Below, piece after piece: positions 24,552 through 27,587 of a stretch of DNA of 27,587 nucleotides. Every line of letters starts with the position of its first letter. The stretch's first letter is position 1. The notes under the pieces are model-generated. The model did no database searches, was not told the origin of the DNA, and worked only from the letters and a program-made list of their open reading frames with translations. Origin of the DNA: F23-D06 sp045600905 (GTDB taxonomy: Bacteria > Bacteroidota > Bacteroidia > Bacteroidales > WCHB1-69); the NCBI GenBank assembly GCA_045600905.1, contig JAZRYT010000113.1, positions 1 to 27,587 on the forward strand, read 5' to 3'. The position numbers were made by a program, and so were the translations under genes.

Positions 24552-24661
24552 CCGCTGGAGCTGAAATTCTTTCATTTTGCTGTTTGATTTTTAACTATTA
24601 ATTGTTAATCCAAAAAAACAGCATCTTACAACAACTTGAAATAAAGTATAATAAAATTTTT

Positions 24662-24678
24662 CAAAACAACTTGTTTTG
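24662..24678. promoter_or_regulatory. Perfect palindrome overlapping the -33 region (possible operator)
   Basis: CAAAACAA (24662-24669), one central C, TTGTTTTG (24671-24678): 8-bp perfect arms. It covers the presumed -33 TTG of the following promoter, a usual place for a repressor site. No regulator is known. Confidence 0.4.
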
Positions 24679-24700
24679 TTAAAAATTTATCGTATTTTTG
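24670..24700 (+). promoter_or_regulatory. Promoter of the coiled-coil nuclease-like gene
   Basis: CTTG (24670-24673) and TATTTTTG (24693-24700) separated by 19 bp, agreeing with the Bacteroidota -33/-7 pattern. The ATG follows 52 bp downstream. Confidence 0.7.
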
Positions 24701-24752
24701 CCGCGTATTCAAACACAAACAAAGTTCAATCGTAAAAATAAAATAAAACAAA

Positions 24753-25568
24753 ATGAACACAGCAGATAATTCAACAACGGTTAAAAATGCCCAAAATATG
24801 TCATGGGCCGAGTTGAAAGAATTCGTCAATTCGATTTCCGAACAGATGAAAGAAACAGACCGGCTTATACAGGAAACCAACCGGCAAATACAAGAAACGA
24901 ATCGGCGCTTTGAGGAATCACGCCAAGAAGCGGAACAACGCGCAAAGGAAGAAGCTCAACGCGCAAAGGAGCAGGCAGAACAACGCGCAAAGGAGCAGGC
25001 AGAACAACGAGCAAAGGAGGAAGCTCAACGCGCAAAGGAAGAAGCTCAACGCGAAAGAGAGGAAGCTCGGCGGGAAAAGGAAATCAACCGTATGTTCGCC
25101 AGAATGGATAAAGCAGACAAGGAACTCAAAGAGACGAACAAGCGGTTCTTGTCGCAGACTGGCCACATAGTGGAAGGAATGACGCATCGTTCGGCATTTC
25201 GGGCTTTGAGGAAAGCAGGCTTCAATATTGGGCAATGCATTAGAAATATGGTCGGATCCAACAAAGAAATTGATATGGAAGTGGACCTCTTCTATATGGA
25301 TACGACGGAGGCGATAGCGGTGGAAGTGAAAACCTACTGTACCAAAGCCAAAATCAACCACTTCCTAAAGCAGATGAAGAACTTCAAAATGCTGTTTCCC
25401 CATTTTGCGGACCTCGAAGTCTATGTGGCCGTAGCGGCCATCGATTACTCAGACGCGGCGATAGACTATGCCCGCGAGAAAGGGATCATCGTCATCCACC
25501 TCGATGACAGGATCTTCACTATCGACAAAATCAACAAAATCGACAAGGAGACGCTCAAGAAGTTCTGA
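24753..25568 (+). CDS. Coiled-coil protein with C-terminal PD-(D/E)XK nuclease-like domain
   Basis: A 271-residue cytoplasmic protein in two parts. Residues about 30-130 form a long coiled coil, with repeating ETDRLIQ/ETNRQIQ and then QRAKEEA/EQRAKEQA units. Residues 134-271 look like a PD-(D/E)XK domain: an early Glu141, a hairpin with EIDMEVDLFY giving Asp178, and AIAVEVKTY giving Glu191 and Lys193, followed by a helix (NHFLKQMKNFKMLF) and a strand-helix-strand ending GIIVIHLDDRIFTI. This combination is common in Bacteroidota and cyanobacteria (DUF3782-like proteins) and often occurs in variable gene regions; no target is known. The catalytic residues seem intact, so nuclease activity is possible but unproved. 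It has its own promoter and runs against the surrounding minus-strand genes, stopping 17 bp from the end of lptE. Confidence 0.8.
   Translation: MNTADNSTTVKNAQNMSWAELKEFVNSISEQMKETDRLIQETNRQIQETNRRFEESRQEAEQRAKEEAQRAKEQAEQRAKEQAEQRAKEEAQRAKEEAQREREEARREKEINRMFARMDKADKELKETNKRFLSQTGHIVEGMTHRSAFRALRKAGFNIGQCIRNMVGSNKEIDMEVDLFYMDTTEAIAVEVKTYCTKAKINHFLKQMKNFKMLFPHFADLEVYVAVAAIDYSDAAIDYAREKGIIVIHLDDRIFTIDKINKIDKETLKKF
24940..25050. repeat. In-frame 21/24-bp tandem repeats inside the coiled coil
   Basis: A 24-bp unit is repeated exactly at 24961-24984 and 24985-25008, and an identical 21-mer (GCGCAAAGG, AGAAGCTC, AAC) flanks it at 24940-24960 and 25030-25050. All unit lengths are multiples of three, so slippage would change coiled-coil length without breaking the frame. 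Confidence 0.85.
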
Positions 25569-25585
25569 GCAAGTCACATTACCCT

Positions 25586-26089
25586 CTACCAATTCACGAA
25601 CGCCTTATTGAAAATGTCGTCCGATAGTGCGTCATTGATTTCGGAAACGAGGGTGCTTTCCACGCTGCTCAGACTCTGCGAGCTGGCATAATCGGCATAG
25701 CGGGAGAACGTCTGCTCGAAGTTCTGTTCTTCGTCAAAGCTGTTAGTGAAGCGCACGCGCACCGTAATGGTCAGGCGGTTCATGGCCGCGGTCTCGTTCC
25801 CCTGGATAGCAACAGGAGAGATGTCGTAGTTGATGATTTCACCCTCCAGTTCATAATCGCCGTTGCTGCCCACGATGGTCAGTGGAGTTTGTCCCTGAAT
25901 TTTGTCCTTCAAGGCCGTGGTAAAGGTTTGGCTCAGCGTAGGGTTCACCAACGCCGCGTTATTCTGGAATGTGGTAATGGCCACGGTTTTGGCTCGCGCA
26001 TCCACCGTGCCGCCCGTCAGAGACACGGACAGTCGGCAACCAGAGAACAAGAACAGGAGTATTGGGAAAATTATTCGGAAATTTTTCAT
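25586..26089 (-). CDS. lptE: LptE-family outer-membrane lipoprotein
   Basis: A 167-residue lipoprotein. The signal peptide MKNFRIIFPILLFLFSGC ends in a lipobox with Cys18. The mature part begins SVSLTGGTVDARAKTVAITT, then FQNNAALVNPTLSQTFTTALKDKI, a DYELEGEIINYDISPVAI strand pair and a LTITVRVRFTN strand, as in Bacteroidota LptE proteins that plug the LptD barrel and help place lipopolysaccharide in the outer leaflet. I place the start at the ATG at 26089; the frame is open further but only with a TTG inside the heptamer repeats. It follows the sigma-54 activator gene by about 130 bp on the same strand. Confidence 0.9.
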   Translation of the reverse strand: MKNFRIIFPILLFLFSGCRLSVSLTGGTVDARAKTVAITTFQNNAALVNPTLSQTFTTALKDKIQGQTPLTIVGSNGDYELEGEIINYDISPVAIQGNETAAMNRLTITVRVRFTNSFDEEQNFEQTFSRYADYASSQSLSSVESTLVSEINDALSDDIFNKAFVNW

Positions 26090-26090
26090 A

Positions 26091-26125
26091 AGTTTCAAGT
26101 TTCAGGTTTCAGGTTTCAGGTTTCA
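26091..26125. repeat. Five heptamers (AGTTTCA/GGTTTCA) in front of lptE
   Basis: AGTTTCA twice (26091-26097, 26098-26104), then GGTTTCA three times (26105-26125), all perfect and head-to-tail. The array begins one base before the lptE start codon, occupying the place of a ribosome-binding leader. Confidence 0.85.
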
Positions 26126-26191
26126 AGATAATTACCGCATATTCCTTTCCCCCTTTCTATCTCTCGACTCCTCTACCTTTCTACTTTTCTA

Positions 26192-26220
26192 CATTACCGC
26201 ATTATCACATTATCACATTA
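26192..26220. repeat. 8-bp repeats running into the stop codon of the activator gene
   Basis: CATTACCG, CATTATCA, CATTATCA and a final CATTA (26192-26220). The last three bases are the complement of the TAA stop of the sigma-54 activator, so on the coding strand the array reads as TAATG-starting octamers from the stop codon onward. Confidence 0.8.
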
Positions 26221-27429
26221 AATCTCATATTCCTTAATTTTCCGATACAGCGTGCGTTCGGAGATTTTGAGTTCTTGGGCAGCGAGTTTGCGGTTGTTGC
26301 TATGTTTTTCTAACGCTTTACGGATGGCGTTCTTTTCTAGTTCCTCTATGGAGAAGTCGCCTTCGTCGATGATGACAGGATCAAGATACTGCGGATCAGC
26401 CATCGGCTTTTCAGAGCGGGCGGCGCTGGTGATTTCGTAATCCAATTCGTTGTCTTTCAACGGATAATCTGCCAATTGTTTGCCGGGCATAGGAGTTGTG
26501 CCACTAATCAGCTGATTGACTGTTGTTTTAAGTTCGGAGATTTCACGTTGCATTTCGGCAATGAATTTGAACAATATTTCGCGTTGGAACTGTTCGTTGG
26601 ATTCACTCTCGGAGCGAACGAGGGCGGGCAGGTTGGAGCCTTGCGGGGCGACCAAATACGGGGTCAACGCTTCCGCGGTGATATTGCGATTTTCCTCAAT
26701 GAGCGAGATTTGCTCCGTAACGTGCTTGAGCTGACGGATGTTGCCCGGCCATTCGTAATCCGCCAACTTCTGCTGGGCATCGGGTTCCAGACTGACCGGA
26801 GGGAAATGGTACTTTACGGAAAAGTCTGTTGCGAACTTCATAAACAGCGGGAAGATGTCGTTTTTGCGTTCACGAAGTGCGGGTACGTGGATAGGCACGG
26901 AATTAAGACGGTAATAGAGGTCTTCCCGGAACTTGCCTTTGGCGATGCGGTCGGCGATATTGACATTGGTGGCAGCCACCACGCGGGCGGAGGTTTTCAG
27001 CACCTTGGAGGAGCCTACGCGGATGAACTCGCCATTTTCGAGCACGCGCAGCAGACGTATCTGGGTTGAAAGTGGAAGGTCAGCCACCTCATCCAGGAAA
27101 ATCGTGCCGCCGTCTGCGACCTCGAAATAGCCCTTGCGCGTTTCTACCGCACCCGTGAATGCGCCTTTTTCGTGGCCGAAGAGTTCTGAGTCGATGGTCC
27201 CTTCCGGAATGGCGCCGCAATTGACCGCGATGTAGTTTCCGTTCTTGCGGGCGCTGAAGTCGTGGATAATGCGCGGAAAGTTCTCCTTACCGACACCACT
27301 TTCACCCGTAATCAGGACAGAGAGGTCCGTTCTTGCCACTTGGACGGCAATATCAATGGCCCTGTCCAAAGCGGGATCCAAACCAATAATTCCGTAGCGT
27401 TGTTTTATAGTTCGTAAATCTGAAGTCAT
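26218..27429 (-). CDS. Sigma-54-dependent activator, Fis type, without receiver domain
   Basis: A 403-residue bacterial enhancer-binding protein. It starts almost directly with the AAA+ domain: GIIGLDPALDRAIDIAVQVA, Walker A GESGVGKE (42-49), the sigma-54 contact loop GAFTGA (89-94, intact), Walker B GGTIFLDEVADLP (107-119), the RVLENGEFIRVGSSK sensor region and FREDLYYRLNSVPIHVPALR. A linker of low conservation (about 270-360) leads to a C-terminal Fis-type helix-turn-helix (NRKLAAQELKISERTLYRKI). With no N-terminal sensory domain, activity must be controlled by level or by partners. I use the ATG at 27429; a GTG directly before it adds one residue only. A minus-strand -7 box lies at 27470-27477. 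The gene leads a minus-strand set with lptE. Confidence 0.93.
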   Translation of the reverse strand: MTSDLRTIKQRYGIIGLDPALDRAIDIAVQVARTDLSVLITGESGVGKENFPRIIHDFSARKNGNYIAVNCGAIPEGTIDSELFGHEKGAFTGAVETRKGYFEVADGGTIFLDEVADLPLSTQIRLLRVLENGEFIRVGSSKVLKTSARVVAATNVNIADRIAKGKFREDLYYRLNSVPIHVPALRERKNDIFPLFMKFATDFSVKYHFPPVSLEPDAQQKLADYEWPGNIRQLKHVTEQISLIEENRNITAEALTPYLVAPQGSNLPALVRSESESNEQFQREILFKFIAEMQREISELKTTVNQLISGTTPMPGKQLADYPLKDNELDYEITSAARSEKPMADPQYLDPVIIDEGDFSIEELEKNAIRKALEKHSNNRKLAAQELKISERTLYRKIKEYEI

Positions 27430-27469
27430 CACATTTTTTTAAGGCGTGCAAACCTTAGATTTGCAGCCG

Positions 27470-27477
27470 CAAATTTA
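27470..27477 (-). promoter_or_regulatory. Promoter -7 box for the sigma-54 activator gene
   Basis: On the minus strand TAAATTTG, an exact TAnnTTTG match, about 40 bp before the ATG. The 5' leader then contains a small inverted repeat, TGCAAA (27447-27452) and TTTGCA (27460-27465). Confidence 0.5.
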
Positions 27478-27556
27478 TAAAAAATAACAACACGCCTAAT
27501 ACAATGTATATTTATGATTTTCAACAGATTGACATTTTTCATTCCTCAAATTGCGG

Positions 27557-27587
27557 ATTACGCTTGGAGCGTAGCGGAAAGCGTAAT
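27557..27587. repeat. Inverted repeat at the window edge
   Basis: ATTACGCTT (27557-27565) and AAGCGTAAT (27579-27587) are perfect 9-bp arms, the second ending on the last base of the window. The stem may continue outside, since ATTGCGG precedes the left arm and ATTGCGG also occurs in the element near 1907. Confidence 0.6.

Noticed and set aside
24076..24752. Small RNA or tRNA gene in the long gap
   Set aside because: No cloverleaf or conserved RNA motif was found; only the palindromic repeat, a promoter and AT-rich sequence.

Overview
The window looks like a chromosomal segment of an unclassified, probably host- or sediment-associated member of Bacteroidales (Bacteroidota). Evidence: promoters follow the Bacteroidota pattern with a TAnnTTTG -7 box, and start codons lack Shine-Dalgarno sequences but sit in A-rich leaders. 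There is a remnant of a type IX secretion sorting signal, an exported protein ending in a FISUMP domain, and several lineage-typical proteins (five-repeat DUF349 protein, short CstA, LptE-family lipoprotein, Fis-type sigma-54 activator without receiver domain). No rRNA, tRNA, transposase or CRISPR array was found.

Layout. 1-1659: 3' end of a 5'-nucleotidase-like gene and cstA. 1660-2525: a long non-coding stretch with several hairpins and a collapsed transcription unit (promoter, ATG, out-of-frame sorting-signal tail, terminator). 2526-6208: an ECF sigma factor overlapping its probable membrane anti-sigma factor, a small TIGR04076-family gene, and a site-2 protease (RseP). 6257-10406: nadA, and on the opposite strand an S4-domain RNA-binding protein, a secreted DUF2147 protein and a long DUF349 protein; a 20-bp minisatellite lies in front of the S4 gene. 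10657-14180: glyA, an orphan CoA-transferase alpha subunit closed by a strong terminator, and an exported protein of unknown function. 14226-18686 (minus strand): secG, tig, clpP and clpX in the usual protein-quality-control order, preceded by a TPR gene. 18784-25568: accessory region with a 1763-residue surface protein, a 677-bp intergenic region carrying a palindromic repeat, and a coiled-coil PD-(D/E)XK protein. 25586-27429 (minus strand): lptE and a sigma-54 activator.

How the parts may fit. The ECF sigma factor, its anti-sigma with an RseB/LolA-like periplasmic part, RseP and ClpXP are the component types of a regulated-intramembrane-proteolysis envelope-stress cascade; linking them here is inference. 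The sigma-54 activator, lptE, TPR gene and secG are recalled as neighbours in other Bacteroidales, so the large surface protein and the nuclease-like gene look like cargo placed inside an otherwise conserved block. Short-period intergenic repeats (7-, 8-, 14- and 20-bp units) recur at several gene ends and are the most conspicuous unexplained non-coding structure. I found no clear new multi-gene system; the best leads are the collapsed secreted-protein gene, the surface protein and its insertion site, the repeat families, and the orphan CoA-transferase subunit.
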